Source: Astatotilapia calliptera (Eukaryota; Chordata; Actinopteri; Cichliformes; Cichlidae). Taken from it: 64,000 bases of DNA. Positions 23,011 to 36,239 of the stretch are shown here, in pieces. How positions within the stretch are numbered: the stretch's first letter is position 1; every line of letters begins with the position of its first letter. Made by a program: the position numbers and the translations under genes. The notes beneath the pieces are model-generated. The model ran no database searches, had not been told where the DNA came from, and saw nothing but the letters and a program-made list of their open reading frames with translations. The DNA is taken from contig NC_039308.1 of NCBI RefSeq assembly GCF_900246225.1, positions 6,355,586 through 6,419,585 of the forward strand. Direction: 5' to 3'.

Positions 23011-25381
23011 GTGTACATTTGTGGGCATGGCATGAACTGTGACATACTTGCAGTGCTGACAGATGATTTTCTTGTGCAGTTACAGCAGACTGACTAAAAT
23101 GGTACACTGTGCAGATGATTAAATGCACTGAGCATAACCAAATGTATCAAGGACAAGGGAGGCTGCTGCAGACGGATAGTTTTTAGCATTTCTTCCAGCA
23201 GACAACTTCTCAAATCTGGGTTGTTTTTTTTTTGTTTTTTTTTAATTAAGGATGACTCCTCCCACAATTTGGACCATTATTTCAGCCTCCAAATTGTTAA
23301 TTATTAAAAATGATAAATTTCCTGCTAAAGTCACAACGAAAAACAACCTGCTTGATACAATGAAGACAGGAAGGTAATAAGATGAGCTTAATGGGGGGGG
23401 GGAACAAAAGCAGCACACAGAAGCACTTGTAGTTCATATCACTTTATCGAGTTCCAAAACAAAACATTCCAGTAGAGTGTGTTTCCATAGGGAAACTTGC
23501 CTTTGGCATGGTGCATGTTACACTTTGCAGATAACTTTTCAAACAGAACATGGTTTTTGCAAGAACGCTCCAAGTCAAGAGATTTGTTGGGTTAAAAATA
23601 ACTTTGTATCCATCAGATACTATTTCACCTATAACTTTAGCCATGCCCACCACAGACAAGACTGTTTCCTGTCTTAGGAGGTGTCAAGAAACAGCCCCTT
23701 TAACTCTACCAGAGAAAAAAACCCCAACCCTTTAAACATGGAGTTCTCTTTGCTGCACTACATTTTTTTTTTTTTCCTCTAAAACTTACCGTTCTGTGTG
23801 GCTCAGACAGCTAGGAAAAATAGACACTATATTCCAAAAATATCTTTACTCAGCAAGCCGCTGTGCTTAAAGTCCTCTGCATACATTTACAATTATAAAA
23901 CTTACAGCGGAATTGAATATATGCTTGGACAGGACTGATGAATCTAGATTTTTCTCTAGTGTTAACGAGGCCCTGAAACCAACAGAGAATGTCTCCTGGT
24001 AACAAATACTGTACCAAAGCCAGATGTAGCATATCCCACAGTTGGCCACAAACTTGCATTAGTGAATGTTCTTTCAATACCATCAAGACATCCTGTAGAT
24101 TATTTCCCCCTCAATTTATAGGATAGTAGATAGTAGGATGAGTAGGAAATGTGGATTAATCCACCACTGAAGACAGCTGGCTAGCTTATAGTATTGGCTG
24201 ATAATAACTTAACATATCCAGTTATATATAGATATATATTTAAAATGGAGTGCTTTGAGTGGTCTGTAGGAACAGAAAAGAACTCCATGCTAGTTGTGCC
24301 ATCAGTACATATGTCGAGTGTTAAAAAACTTTTGTTTTGGTGGGGTGTTTAAAAACCCTGTCACAGTTTGACCAGCAGGGGGCTTTGCTTCCACAGTCCT
24401 CTTAGCACTGCGCATCACATGTAACAGGAACGCATCACAGAGTCAGACGGTTGTGCCAGTAAGTTACTAATCAGTTTGAAAATAATGATTCCTTTTAGCC
24501 TACATAATATATATATATATATATATATAGAGATTGGAGATGTAACATGGTAAAAAGCAAAAATTAAAAACTGAAATACCAATTGTCATTAGTATTTCAA
24601 TAACATTCAATAACAATTGTGTTATTGTGTGGTTTTGTACATTTATGGTTACACTCTCCCCACGTTCTTGCACTTTTACTTCATCTTCAATTTCCCAGAA
24701 AGCTCCTCACATGAGTCAAGCATTTTATTATAATCAGCTCAAGTTATGCTATCAGTGGTGATAATCAGGAAGTCAAAGTGTGACACTGTCCTAATCGTAA
24801 TGCATGTATAAAAAGAATCACCTGATGTATCAATATCAGAAGTTTGAACTCCTTAGAAATCTGCAGCCATGTTCTGTTTAAAGGTTTTTTGTGTATTCAG
24901 CAATAAATTATAAACTTGAGGCAGAGTAATTTGGATTTGTTGACAACAATAACTCTGAATAACTTTGCCCATATTCTTAAAGCTCACTCAGTAGTGTGAA
25001 ACCTACTGAAAATCTTTGTCCTGTTTCAGTGTGGGGCAATATTCACAAACAGTTTGCTGGATCAGTGTAGCTTTTATGTCTGACGTTTCCAAAAGACTTC
25101 AGGTCTACAAAGAGTTTTTACATTCTTTCATCTTGGCCTTAGTTTCACTGCTCACTTTAGGGCTTGTGCTGATATACCGTAAATATAATCAGAAACTGTA
25201 TCTAAATAAGGGATCATCTTTGTAGCTTGGAATATTGACACAAATATTAAAAATGAAAAGAAAGTGTAAATGGGTTTTGTTTGTAAAATATGTATAATAA
25301 AACAAAAGCAAAGGACAAATACTTCCCTTTGAACACATCCACTTGTGAACACTGTTAGCTTGAGAGATATTCAGACTTGTC
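23011..25381 (-). other. Intergenic and probable nadk2 3' UTR
   Basis: No coding exon recognised. The part next to 25381 should include the nadk2 3' UTR, but I cannot fix its end. An (AT)n run lies at about 24509-24528. Confidence 0.4.
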
Positions 25382-28300
25382 TCAGTTTTCTAACACAACA
25401 GTCCGGAGCTGGTCCTCCTCGCTCATGCTGATTGTAGCGATAGCACCATCGTTGAATTCAAAGGAAGTCCCACCATCCACCACCATGCAAGCATCCCAAC
25501 AGCGGGAGCGGACACACAACCTGAAGGCAGAAAAGAAGGAAAAAAAACCAAAACGATCAAAGGCTTCAGTTACAGCACAGACTCATCGACGTTGTGCTCT
25601 GCCTGAGACTGGTGATCACCACTGACTTTGTGGCAAAGCCTCTCTGTCGACTGCTGGAGAAGACCCTGTTCACGATGGGCTCCCTGACGCTGTAGAACAA
25701 ACGGCTGTCATCTGGGCTGAACACCAGAGACTTGTTGTATTCCTCTGTAACTGATCACACAGGTGCAAGAGCAAGATAAAAAAGGCTATAAAACTACACA
25801 ACAATAATGACAAGAGAAATAGGAGCTCACCTTTTTCAATTAATTCTTGGTTAAGGGGGATATCCAGACCTGACTGGGATTTCCCTGGAAGAAAATAAAA
25901 AGGCATTTAGGAAACAAATTGGGTTTTATGCATGCAAGGACCAGTTACAATCTACAGTTCCAGAACAGTACAATAGAGGCCAAATATTATCTAATACATT
26001 TTGGATTCCAGGTAAGTGGGATCACTGCAGTTTGTTAACTTTTGTTTTGAAAATTTGGGAAGTTTAGCATAAACCTTACTGGGTGTGTTACAGTTTAAGT
26101 CAGCGGTCCCTAACCCCCGGGCCGGTCCGTGAGTCGTTTGGTACCGGGCCGCGAGAGTTGCGGCTCAGGTGTGAAATGTATGGTTTTCAGGGTTTTTATC
26201 GGTTTTCAGCGTTGTTTTGTTATCGCTTTTATCGTTAACTCAGTTTTCCTGGGTCTTTTCACGTGTGTTATGAATAAATCTTCTTTTTTTCGGTACTGGT
26301 ACTAGTTTTATTTTGTTGTATTTATCCGCGACACCTTAAAGGCCGGTCCGTGAAAATATTGTCGGGCATAAACTGGTCCGTGGCGCAAAAAAGGTTGGGG
26401 AACGCTGGTTTAAGTGAAAGGTCCTCAGGATTACTAATAAAATAATACCAGGTTTTATTCTTTTTCTCCCCTCTTAATCCACATGCTGGTGGAAAGTGGA
26501 CCTTTTGTACCTCCCCTTATTTTCTGTCATGAATGCTGTTCCAGTGGTGGACACCAGAGTTATTAGAGTTTTTCATTTTCATATTTTATTGCTTTTAATT
26601 GAATTTAGTTTCAGTCAGCTCCAGAGTGGAATGTTTAGTTTTATTTGTTTCAGTGTCTTTTAAATTATTATTCTATGAAGTGGAGAGTCAGAGGCAACAT
26701 TTCTTGTAGGCAGGCAAGTACCAATAGAATCTTTACCAGACTAACACATACTAAAACTGAGGCTCTTTCCTTTAACAACATCATTTCAGTTGGTTTTAGC
26801 GTCAGTCTAGTTTTTATTTTCCATTTTTAGTTTTAGTTTTTATCTTAGTTAACAATAATAATAACCTTGGGTGGATACTCAGTGTTACCCCTGTCCACAG
26901 CTTTAAGTTATGAGGTAAGTGTATGTGCTTTAGCCCTAAAAACTCCAGACAATTTAGTATGTATGGATCTGTTTGACACTAGAATGTGCAGTATGTTTAC
27001 CTCAGGCACACAGCTCTGGGTAATGTTACACCCACCTGCTGTTTAAAGCTCCTGCTTACAAGGGTCAACTATTCAGAAAAAGATGGTTAAAGGGAAGGGT
27101 GGCTTTAGCAGCAGAACTGCCAAGGGGTCATTAAAAAACAAAAATCATATAACTCTAAATAAATAGATAAAATCTGAACTTCATATTTAATCAGTTTGTG
27201 ATAAATAAATTTTAAAAAATCATCAATATATCATTACAGTTTTATTCATCACAGTGAATTTTGGGGTGTGTCAGAGCAGTGGGGAAACCATAGCTGAATT
27301 GAGGAGGTGAAGGGCTTCAGACCGAGTGGTTGACAGTGAGTAAGAGAGCGGCTGCATCGGGCAAATAAAGAAAGTGGTCTTTTTCTTTTTCAAATATACA
27401 CAAATTGTTTAGATTGACAACCAGGCAAATGGAACTACTCATTCTTCTTGAGAGTTTAGGTGTTACTATTTTGCTGCATTTGCTGATAAGGAACATTAAG
27501 ACAGACACATCTTGCAAGTCTCTGCCTGCTACTCTGCAAAGTTATGATGATATCTGCGTAGGGATGGGTATCGAAAACCGGTTCTTGTTAAGAACCAGTT
27601 CCCACTGTTTCAATTCCTTGGAATTGTTTCCCATTTTTGCAAACGATTCCCTTATCGATTCCAGTCGCCCCGAATGACGTCACCACGTTGCGGAGCGTCA
27701 TTTACCTGGCAGGAAACACGGCGCCTAAGCAGCTCAGACGCTCAAAAGTTTGATTATACTTTACGAGAACGGATGACAACAGGGCAACTTGCAATACTTG
27801 CAAAGTAGATATTTCATTTAAGGGAGGAAACACTACAAATATGCAAAAGCATTTGCTCACAAAACACATGATAACCTTAAATGAATGTCGTGTTTTTAAT
27901 GCCGCTTGACTCGTGAATCTCAACCCAGCAGCAGCGGTAACGTTTCCTCTCCCGTTAATGCGGCAGGTAAATAATCAACTAACAGTGCATATTGTGTTAG
28001 CGCGTTCTGCCTTATTACAAAACCTGCCATTACTGTGCATTTAGGTGACCATGATGAGACAGACAGACAGAGTCTGGCTCAGATGCTGGCAGTTCTCGCT
28101 GCAGTCTACCGGTAGCGTCTCCTTTCAGGCCAGGATAGACGAATGTCACCGAGCAGTGTCTAAGTTTGTGGTAAAAGGCTTGCACCCATTTGCCACAGCA
28201 GATGTCCCCGATTTTCGGTAAGTGAATGTATTTAATTGTAGGCAGGGACATTACTGGATATTCTTGTGTAATTGCTACAGAATAATTTATGTTATACTTT

Positions 28301-31300
28301 GTTATTGCTACAGAAGAATATTTATTTTATTATTTTACATTTACAATTTTTTCCCCAGGGACCTTGTGACACCACATTGAAGAGCCGTAGGCTGGATCTC
28401 TTAAGATCTCACTGTTGGGTTTGTAAGGCCATGCTACTCCTAAATTTCTATCTTGTTCAAAGAGAAGATAAAAAACAAAGTTCTAAGCTAATCGACCTTA
28501 GTGTTTTCCTTTTTAAAAAGAATCGATAAGAGAATCGATAAAGAATCGAATCGTTAAACAGAATCGAAAGTGGAATCGGAATCGTGAAAATCTTATCAAT
28601 ACCCATCCCTATATCTGCGGGTCTTGCACCTCAAAATTTGCACATGTACAGTACGTACCAATTTTTAGAACTTCTTCCACTGCTTGTTCAGCAAGTTTAT
28701 TGATGTTGTATGACCTGTGGAGCACAAGAGAGAAGCTTGTGAGGGAGCTGACAAGTGTAAAGACACGATTCTTTTCATTCTTATTTGTAAGGCAATATCA
28801 TGCTTTACATCAATGGCTTTCATAATTTATAGGAAAAATAAAACGTGACAAAAATAAAACAATGTCTAAGTAAAGAATCAGCATTTTTAGTAGTAAATCA
28901 CAGCTGGGCCAATATAAATTTTATATCTATCTGTGTGTGTTTAAGTCTTGCCTGCATCTCCTTTCAATGTTAGGTGAAGTTTAATAATATTAATCTGAAT
29001 ATTAAAAGCTCTTCATGGACCAACCAAAAATGAATCAAGTGTTTGGAGCCAACTAAGAGAAATTTACTTAAGTTTGGTTGATCCACACAACGTGATAAAG
29101 GCCCACTGGCTATTATTACTGTGCAGCTGTGCTCATACAGATGTTACAACCTAGGTTTTTCCAGTGACTTAAAACTTTTCCCATCACATCACACTTTTTA
29201 CAGTCCAGTAAGAATTTGCTCACTTATGTGAAGAGACTATGAACCTATGAGGTTCATTTGCACCTGACTCAAGCATCAAAGCTTTAAATGGTGCAGGAAG
29301 AGCTATTCCTGGTGCAGGAAGGTGATTAGGAACTACTTTTTTTAAACATTTAAAGTTGTTTTGTGTACCAGGCTTTGGATCCTGTTCCTGTGCATATGTT
29401 CAGTCCAGAACTCTTTTGTTTTTCCCATGGGCCATCATCCACGGAGATCTCGTAGTAGGAAGCCCTATGGAGCAAGAGGTTAACATGGGGTTTGAAGGAT
29501 TTTAACTTCACCCTGTGGTGGACAGAGATTTTTCCTGATGAGTGCTGGAAAAGCATGCAGCATGCCAGTGAAGGGACTGAGGATTTATGAAAATTACAAT
29601 ATGCAAACATGCTTAGATGGGAGTAAGAATCTGTTTCCGTGATTAAAATACCTGGAAGACAGAGATTCTCCAATGAAGATTTCATTTAAGCTTCTAACAG
29701 GGAGAAGGCTAGGCTTGTGGAAGGTCTCATGTAGTGTTCCTGTCCCTAGAAAGAGTAATTGAATTGGGAAAAGGACGCAGGGAAAGAAATCAAGAAAACA
29801 TCAATATAACTCCAATCTCACGCCATGTTTGCACAAACTCAGGATTGAGTGACACTGGAGAAAAGAGACTGGATCAGACAGGCATGCTGAGTGGGTCGTA
29901 CTGTTTAAGTTGTCCATGGAGGTGAAGCGGTGAGCTTGGTTGTGCTGCTCCAGGCTGAGCTGCTGTTCGTGGAGGTCCACTGGATTGGGATTTATTCCTG
30001 TTCCCTCTAAGTGCAGACGGATCCTCTGACGCCACAGCCACCTGAAGACAGCCAGGGAAATGTAAGGGGACGAGATCTGCAGTCTCAAGAGGCGTTAGCC
30101 TTGTGTCTGCGCCATTTCTCCATTTTCTATATTTGTCTCCGAATCCTCTTTAAACCACTTTTATGAGAAGAGGAGGTCTACTTTGAAACATAACTACAGA
30201 ATCTGAGGAAATAAAACGGTGACACTAAGACAGCATCCCAAATATCACCATATTCATTTTTACTGGACACTTTTACCAAAACTCTTGACAGTGGGCAGCA
30301 GTGAACTCTAGTAGCAGGACAGTGTAAATGGATTTAGGATATCCGACTGAGTTTGACGACACAGCTTTGGGGTGTTAGACATCATGTGACTTTTCCCCAG
30401 ACATACAGATTTAAACTCCTGAACTCTAAGCTAATGACATGTCAACAACTCCATGGTGTTCAGTACGCTGTAGCCAGCAGCAAAGAGTTATGGACTATTT
30501 TCTGTACAACTTTGAACATAAAATAATCCACTGGTATTAGTTAATAACATAATGCAGTTGTCAGGGCCTTCAATACAGACACAATGATACAATTTTGCAT
30601 TTTTACCTCGCAGAACCACAGTACATTTTAAATCAAACATGTTATTAAAGTGCAGAGTTTTCACTTTAACTCAAGGTACTTTACACTTTAACAAAAGGTA
30701 TTGCATTAACTGTTTAACTACACTCATTTCATACACATTCCCCCATTTTGATTGGTAAGTTACCTGATTTAAAAGCAACTGTGGTTGTGCACAGAGGCAA
30801 AACTGCAAAAATTCAGCCCCTGTCCAAATACTTATGGACCATAACTGTAGATTGTCACTACTGAGCCAGAAAAAGCTGCTAACATTGAGGAAGGCGTGAG
30901 AGCAGTCAGCATTTGTAGATAAAAATACACACCTGAACTCACCACGGCACAGCTTCTCCAGTGCCTCTGGGAAGGCACGAGTGTATCGCACAGGCAGGCA
31001 CAGATGACCTTCTGACCTTCAGTAGAAAGACAAAACTTCAATATACTCACCTGGAAATGTTAACCAGCAATCGGCTGGCTTAATCCCATGAAAAATTCAA
31101 CTTATTTAAATACTTACACACCACTGCACTGAGAAATTTACATTAATGACTTATTGAGTTTTTCAATAAAACACACAGTCTTTATTATTGTGGGCTTACT
31201 ATGCTTTACATTTACTTTCTGTTGTGTATATATACACTGTTCCAACAGTGGATGTGGCCAAAATTTCAAAGAATGAAGTCAGTGTACTTGCAAATAATTA

Positions 31301-33248
31301 TTGCGAGCTAAAAAATTCATGGCTGTTCTAAATACTCATTTTCAGACAGTTTTCCCTTCTTCTGGCTCTGCGACAGTGAAGAGCCCCAATACATGTAAGA
31401 CAGAGGATGAACTAAAGGGGCGGATGAAGGTCCAGCATAACGATAAAGATCGTCTCCAGACCATGCAGCACTAGTGCTGGAGGACAAAACGATCACGCTA
31501 TTTTAAAAATGTTGATGACAATGATAAATTCAATCAATACACATGGCTTATCGGGCCAATAGATGTTCTCCCTCTCAACCCTGGTACCAGGGGCAATGGG
31601 GTTCAACAGGTTAACGTGGCTATAATACCCAACAAGTAATACCAAAAAGCCAGCTGCTCAGGAAGAGATAATACAGGTCGCAAAAAGGCAAAAGTGCAGA
31701 AGTCGTTTCCTCCATTTAGACTGAGCGCAGATGGACAGGTTAAAAAAGACACAGCGCCGACAGGTCCTGACAAAGTTCAGTAAAATGACACACCTCTTTT
31801 ATTACTTTCAAAAATATGCAAAAGAATGTCTATTAAACTTCAAACTGTGAACAGGCTAGTCTTATTAATTGGAGGTACAGGTGCAATTATTCAGATACAA
31901 TACATTAGTTTCTATTTCTATTTACATTTACATTCTATTTACATTTTTTTTATGCCTGCACTGTTAAACAGTACAGCACAGTGTTATACTACCAGTTAAT
32001 TTGAGTTAATTGTATTTTTTAATGCATGTAAACCAGTAATTTCCCCATGTTTCAGGTAATTGTAGCCTATTAGTTATTAATACTTTTTCTTCAACTTTCA
32101 ATTTGTATTAAAACAAACAGCTAGCTTAGAATACTAACATGTACCTACATCTATATCAATAATTACCAAAATTGTTTAATATAGAAAAAAAACATTAATA
32201 GTGATAATAATTTGGTCTACATTGCCCAGCTCTATGCAGAACTAGCCCAACAACAAAAATATGGAGTTGTACACTAACATAATAGGTCCACTTTAATTTA
32301 ACAATACAATTCATATCCAACAATGGTCTGTTCTGTGCTTTACCTTTCAGGGTCTGTGTTAACTCCAACGACTGGTTTGTCTTTGCTAAAAACCTTACTG
32401 GCCACAAGTAGCATTGTTCCATCACCTAATAAACAAAAACAAAAAACCCCCACACAATTCCAGTTACTGAACTTGGATTTTGTTAAAGAACAAAGAGAGT
32501 GAAAGACAAGGAAGAACCTTTTATTCTGTGGTTATTACATTAACAGAATATATACTGGTAATGACCATATAAGCCATATATTATTGATGTTCTACATTTA
32601 CAATGAATTACTGTCCCAAGCAGACAGCTTTGTTGTACAAATGATACCTAGGATGACAAAATATTCCTACCTCCAGCAGAGATAATGGTATCTGCCCACC
32701 GCACTACATCTTCATTGTATTCTCCTCTTTTTACCACTTGTACAGTAATGCCTTCTCTCCTGAAAACAAACAGAATACAAAGAGAGTCCCAGCTGCAAGC
32801 ACTTCCCATTTCTCTAAGAAACATTGCTGTTGGACGGTATCTTACTGCAGGCTCTTCACAATGTGCTCCACGTTGCTAGTGTGGATGTTGTGTCTTTCCA
32901 GAAGGCCATTGTAGCTGGAGCCCTTCATAGCAAGCTGTAGAACACAGATTAAGTAAAACACTGGGTGAAGGGTAGAATGTAAAGTGGCGTGTTTGCTTTG
33001 TGGTAGTCACATGAATGCAGTCTTACCAACTGCTTTAGATCTTCTTCAGAAACTCCTGCATAGCGATACCGCTGCTGTTCAAACTCATACCGCGTAGTCT
33101 TTGTGACCACTGCTACCTTTTCTGGTTTGAACCCAGCTTTCGGTTGTGGTGATGCGCTGCACAGTGAAGCGTGGAGGGGGCGAAGAGTGTTTCCATACAG
33201 CAGGCTGATGGCTCGACTCCCGTGGCACAGCACCGAACGGCGAGCCAT
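25382..33248 (-). CDS. nadk2: NAD kinase 2, mitochondrial
   Basis: Phosphorylates NAD+ to NADP+ in the mitochondrial matrix. Twelve exons on the minus strand: 33248-33027, 32934-32846, 32759-32671, 32425-32344, 31016-30933, 30041-29870, 29713-29652, 29464-29369, 28714-28659, 25884-25831, 25750-25627 and 25520-25382. All phases close, giving 422 aa (human 442). The N-terminus (MARRSVLCHGSRAISLLYGN) is basic and lacks acidic residues, as a targeting peptide should. Then come KTTRYEFEQQRYRYA, the kinase GGDGT motif (about residues 133-137), GVNTDPERSEGHLCLP, WLWRQRIRLHLEGTGINPNP, ASYYEISVDDGPWEKQKSSG, CTGTGSKAWSYNIN and a C-terminal WDACMVVDGGTSFEFNDG. The only uncertain junction is the 3' end of exon 6: the phase-compatible donor at 29870 is weak. 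Introns carry hAT-like elements at 26101-26407 and 27559-28611. It converges with skp2, as in human. Confidence 0.95.
26093..26415. mobile_element. Short hAT-like MITE in nadk2 intron
   Basis: A 307-bp element (26101-26407) beginning CAGCGGTCCCTAACCCCCGG and ending GGTTGGGGAACGCTG. It is flanked by perfect GTTTAAGT duplications at 26093-26100 and 26408-26415. The interior contains repeated GGCCGGTCCGTG. No coding capacity. Confidence 0.85.
27551..28619 (+). mobile_element. hAT-like element with BED-finger remnant (copy 1, in nadk2 intron)
   Basis: A 1,053-bp element (27559-28611) with termini TAGGGATGGGTATCGAAAAC and CAATACCCATCCCTA. It is flanked by perfect TATCTGCG duplications at 27551-27558 and 28612-28619. 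An N-terminal BED-type zinc finger fragment (FDYTLRERM region) survives with frame breaks; the catalytic domain is deleted. The second copy, inverted, is at 55953-57004. This copy ends about 40 bp from the nadk2 exon 9 donor. Confidence 0.9.
28720..29368 (-). other. nadk2: nadk2 intron 8, nothing recognised
   Basis: Intronic sequence between exons 8 and 9, without a recognised element. Confidence 0.5.
31017..32343 (-). other. nadk2: nadk2 intron 4, nothing recognised
   Basis: AT-rich intron. Sequence at 31380-31700 is more balanced in composition but shows no exon or known repeat to me. Confidence 0.45.
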
Positions 33249-33950
33249 CCTTATTAAATGAACCTACAACCAAAAACTTCACAAAGGTCCGGTTAGAGTT
33301 ACTCAGGGTCCTGCGTAGTGCAGCTGTTAGGGAGCGCACATACTGACTCCTGTCAGTACTCGACAGATGTTTCACAGTCAAGTGAGATCCACGCGCACAC
33401 AGCTGTCAAGGACGGTCACCACCACGCTCGCTCCGTGTTGCAAGATGAAGACGTTAAGATTTAACTGTCCGAGTAAAGTATCTCCTCAGAACAGCACTAA
33501 AACGCCAAGAACAGCAGTAACCTTGCTGCTAACTAGTGATTCTTCTAACCATATTTGGCAGAACCGGACTTTTCCAGCTGAGCTTAACAAGCTAAAAGTA
33601 GCTAGCAGCTTGTTCACAAGTCGTTAGCCTGTCTGCCTATCACATCTTTTTCACTGGGCTAACTGTTGTCGCACGCCACAGTCAAGCCGTGCTACGCTCC
33701 AAAGCTCCTTAAACACGAGATAACACCCATAAGAAGGTGAATAATACGCGACAACATAGAAAACAGTGGAAGCACAAACCATGCAACCGGGCACGTACTC
33801 AGGCTGTACGTGCGTGCGTGCGTACGTAACGTAGCATCTCATTGGCTGGTCGAAGGGCCTTGGTCCAGCTGGAGGCGGGTCTGCCCTGGGACAAAAAACA
33901 AACAAACGGATTTCTTGGTGTAAGCGCCTCAGCATGAATGATCAGTCCAA
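33249..33950 (-). promoter_or_regulatory. nadk2: nadk2 upstream region (5' UTR/promoter)
   Basis: More GC-rich than the surroundings, with a GTGCGTGCGTGCGTACGTAA run near 33810-33830. No clear TATA box. Placement as promoter is inferred from position upstream of the nadk2 ATG. Short open frames across it have no recognisable domain. Confidence 0.35.
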
Positions 33951-34048
33951 ACAGAACAGACACACACTCTAGCTACCAGCAGTGGCTCATTGTCAAAGCA
34001 GCTATTTATTTGACTATAATCTCTCTCTAATTATGTCAATATGTAATT

Positions 34049-34320
34049 ATGTTTAGTAATTTGATTGGGCAATTAATTGTGAGTACTGAAAATGACCAAT
34101 GGTCAATGCTTAATCTGCAGGATTTATGGTCCCCCAAAATTGTCCGTCTTCGTACACTTTTCGGTCAGACAGACAGGGGAGAGGGGCTCTCACCCACATG
34201 CGACGCGCTGCAGTGCCTTGAAGCAGAAATCAAGACGTGCACGACCGGGTGTTGTGCCAAAAAGTGATCGGCTGACAAAAACTGATTTCCTGTATTTGCC
34301 AAAAATTGATTGACTGCTTT
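34049..34320 (+). repeat. Unclassified dispersed repeat candidate
   Basis: A GC-richer island reads NGQCLICRIYGPPKLSVFVH in one frame, with a CxxC that could be a remnant zinc-binding motif. It looks like a transposon scrap but I cannot assign it. Confidence 0.25.
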
Positions 34321-34379
34321 CTTACATTTGCACAATATCTCTAGAATCAGAGTGACGCTAAAAAAAAAATCATTTATGC

Positions 34380-35225
34380 ATTTATTACTTCTAGGCTGGA
34401 CTAGTGTAATTCATTATTATCAGGAGGTCCTAAAAACTCACTGAAAAGCCTTGAGTTGACCCAAAATGCTACAGCAAGAGTAGTGACAGGGACTGGAAAG
34501 AAAGAGCATATTTCTCCTGTATTGGCTTCCCTTCAGCTCCCTGTTAAATCCAGAATTTAATTCAAAATCCTGCTCCTCACATACAAGGTCTTAAATAATT
34601 AGGCCCATCTTATCTCAATGACCTTATAGTACCATATCACCACATTAGAGCACTTCGCCGTCACACTGCAGGCTTCTTGTTCCTAGAGTATTTAAAAGTA
34701 GAATGGGAGGGAGAGCCTTCAGTTTTCAGGTCCCTCTTCTATGAACCAGCTTCCAGTTTGATTCGGGACACAGACACTATCTCTACTTTTAAGACTAGGC
34801 TTAAAACTTTGGGCTACCCTTAGTAATGCTGCAATAGGCTGCTGGGGGATTCCCATGATGCACTGAGTATTTCTTTGTCAGTCACCTTTATCACTCACTT
34901 TGTTACCTCTCTGTACTGAATCACACTTGTTATCAATCTCTGGCTGTCTTCCACTGCATGCATTTTGTCCTGCTTCCTTCTCTCACCCCAACTGTTTGCG
35001 GCAGATGGCCGCCCCTCCCTGAGCCTGGTTCTTCCGGATGTTTCTTCCTGTTAAAAGGGAGTTTTTCCTTCCACTGTTGCTAAAGTGCTTGCTCATACGG
35101 GGTCATATGATTGTTGGGTTTTTCTCTGTATGTATTATTGCAGGGTCTACCTTACAATATAAAGCACATTGAGGTGACAGTTGTTGTGATTTGCTGCTGC
35201 ATAAATAGTCAAATCTAATCAATTT
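34380..35225 (+). mobile_element. L2-clade LINE, 5' truncated 3' end
   Basis: Translates, with breaks, as LQLIQNAAARVLTGT-like sequence, then HISPVLASLHWLPVKSRIQF-type and RALRRHTAGLLVPR-type motifs, the C-terminal end of L2 ORF2. It is followed by the conserved tail TTCCTGTTAAAAGGGAGTTT and CAATATAAAGCACATTGAGG. The reading frame is degenerate. Confidence 0.75.
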
Positions 35226-36239
35226 ATTTATATAGCACTTTTCACAGGATAAAAACCATTAATTTTTTTATAAAAAATAAAACTGAATTGAATTCAATTG
35301 GATCTTGAGAGTGGACTAAAATTTTGTTTTACACATTTGTATAATGTATAATTTTTGTATAATTGTTCTGTATAATTTTGTATAATGATAAGCATCTTAT
35401 CTGGTCTATAGATTGAGATCACTTGATGCCAGATATGAGTGGGGGATCTCAAAACAGCACTGTAGGTGATGTCAGTTGTTCTAGTAAGCCAAGCCCTCTG
35501 TTCATTGATTGTTCACAGACAACATAGATCGCCTGTCTCACTCTACGAAGGGGTATGATTGCGACATCAAGAAAAAAAATATTATTGATCATTTTGAGAA
35601 TAATTTTGATGTTCTGAAACAGCGTAGCACATTTTGAATTGCATCAGAATAATTCATACACTATGAAAGGTCAGTCTGACCGGATAGTAAATGGACTGTG
35701 GACCTCCATTATGATGCGACGCTCAGAGAAGATATGACCCTGCTGGGTGGGGTCCACGATGTGATGTTCCTTTAACTCTAATGATCTATTACGATCATTC
35801 TTTAAATGAACCTGAATGCACAAAAACACATAAAGCGTATAACTACTCATCGACAGCAACATCATATTATATCATATCTACACCCTACCAGCTACACATG
35901 ACTGAAGCCCCCAAGCCCCAGAGTACAAATGATTTCGAAATCACTAAGTAAAAAACTTGAGGACTCTGCTTCTCCTTGCAGTCTACAGAAGCACAAGAAT
36001 GGCACCAAGCAGTTAGTCTTCTGTCAGCATTGGAAGATGAACTCAAATTGATTAGTAAAGGTAACCGAGGTAAAAGTGTATACATTCTCCATAACAAAAC
36101 AATTATTTCTGTAATACTATAACAAATTTAGACTAAGACAATAAGATTCAGACTTAAAAAGTAGATAATAATGACTATAATTATTCTCTTTTTTAATTTA
36201 ATTTTTTTATAGCTAGAACATGGTATTATTTGATATTGG
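35226..36239. other. No gene recognised; exon-like islands of unknown origin
   Basis: Two short islands look less random than the rest. On the minus strand, 35836-35674 reads VHLKNDRNRSLELKEHH with an acceptor-like CAG before it. On the plus strand, 35981-36059 reads STEAQEWHQAVSLLSALEDE between TCCTTGCAG and AAAG|GTAACC. I recognise neither protein, so they are not called as genes. Confidence 0.2.
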
